From VAZQ01 sp963785745 (GTDB lineage Bacteria; Pseudomonadota; Alphaproteobacteria; Rhizobiales; Xanthobacteraceae), in the NCBI GenBank assembly GCA_963785745.1, contig CAWAWR010000029.1:62001-126000 (forward strand): DNA of 64,000 nt, in the 5' to 3' direction. Position numbers and translations under genes: made by a program. The notes beneath the pieces were generated by a model, which was not told the DNA's origin, did not search any database, and saw only the letters and a list, made by a program, of their open reading frames with translations. This document shows positions 63,653 through 64,000 of this stretch, one piece after another (within the stretch, counting starts at the first letter, position 1; each line of letters opens with the position of its first letter).

Positions 63653-64000
63653 ATGACACAGCATCATGTGAGCCGCCTTCATGTGAGCCGACGCGATTTC
63701 CTCAGGCGCACCGCCGCGACGGCTGCGGCCGTCAGCCTCTCCGCACCCGCAATCGCGCAGAAAGCCAGCAACCGCGTCGTGGTCGTGGGCGGCGGCTTCG
63801 CCGGCGCGACCTGCGCCCGGGCGCTCAAGCACATCGATCCGCGCACCAGCGTGACGCTGGTCGAAGCGAGCCACACCTTCACCGCCTGCCCGTTCAGCAA
63901 CAACGTCATTGCCGGCCTGCGCGACCTCAAGGAGCAGCAGTTCGACTACAAGAAGCTCGAAGGCGCGGTCGAAGTGACGTTCGAGCCGGCGACCCGCGTC
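63653..64000 (+). CDS. Flavocytochrome c sulfide dehydrogenase-like flavoprotein subunit, 3' end outside window
   Basis: 116 codons are visible before the window ends. A Tat signal (VSRRDFLRRTAATAAAVSL, ending AIAQ) is followed by VVVVGGGFAGATCARAL for FAD binding, and FTACPFSNNVIAGLRD with the redox-active cysteine typical of FccB/SoxF. Function: oxidation of sulfide or a related compound with transfer to the cytochrome encoded 5 bases upstream. Without the rest, substrate class is uncertain. Confidence 0.85.
   Translation, partial: MTQHHVSRLHVSRRDFLRRTAATAAAVSLSAPAIAQKASNRVVVVGGGFAGATCARALKHIDPRTSVTLVEASHTFTACPFSNNVIAGLRDLKEQQFDYKKLEGAVEVTFEPATRV

Overview
This window is a high-GC alphaproteobacterial chromosome segment. 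It is most like Hyphomicrobiales of the Nitrobacteraceae/Xanthobacteraceae type. The evidence is the order rpsT, dnaA, dnaN, recF, gyrB, the orphan TctC-type solute-binding proteins, the Liv transporters, many Tat-exported oxidoreductases, and palindromic intergenic repeats of the kind common in that group. The assignment is an inference from gene content, since no rRNA or tRNA gene is visible.

Layout. 1-2.0 kb: the end of an amidohydrolase and a DapA-family lyase. 2.0-10.5 kb: the replication block. 10.5-21 kb: an aromatic-ring catabolism cluster with a TctC binding protein, a flavin monooxygenase, a gentisate-type dioxygenase, two small cupins flanking a Cdc48/p97-like double AAA ATPase, and two tandem Tat-exported FMN alpha-hydroxy-acid oxidases. 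21-29 kb: a second flavin monooxygenase, a bestrophin-like channel, an amino-acid-oxidase-type protein fused to a cyclic-nucleotide-binding domain, a Rieske oxygenase and two tandem 50-residue membrane proteins. 28.7-33.2 kb: an accessory patch with an MBL-fold hydrolase, a decayed partial copy of it, a small membrane protein, and a candidate zinc-finger nuclease toxin with an immunity gene. 33-38 kb: a livKHMGF ABC transporter operon. 38-48 kb: a LysR regulator divergent from an operon of bicupin, EutA-like reactivase, HyuA, HyuB and a beta-hydroxyacid dehydrogenase, followed by a second TctC protein. 48-52.4 kb: an ABC transporter operon ending with a hydroxycinnamoyl-CoA hydratase/lyase and a GNAT protein. 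52.4-57.6 kb: an RTX protein, small membrane proteins, a LigI-like amidohydrolase and an ABC binding protein. 57.9-64 kb: two tandem pairs of isoquinoline-oxidoreductase-like 2Fe-2S/molybdenum subunits, then a cytochrome c and the start of a flavocytochrome c sulfide dehydrogenase-like flavoprotein.

Functionally, most of the window outside the replication block looks like uptake and oxidative breakdown of aromatic and other organic acids. Ring hydroxylation (flavin, Rieske and molybdenum enzymes) leads to ring cleavage (cupin dioxygenases), lactone or amide hydrolysis and side-chain cleavage, fed by several high-affinity binding proteins.

A caution applies to the whole window. Fourteen single-base frame breaks interrupt otherwise well-conserved genes, including the essential dnaA. 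Thirteen are net +1, and many sit in short homopolymers. This looks like uncorrected assembly or sequencing error rather than biology. I therefore annotate these genes as full-length CDS spans and name the break in each entry.
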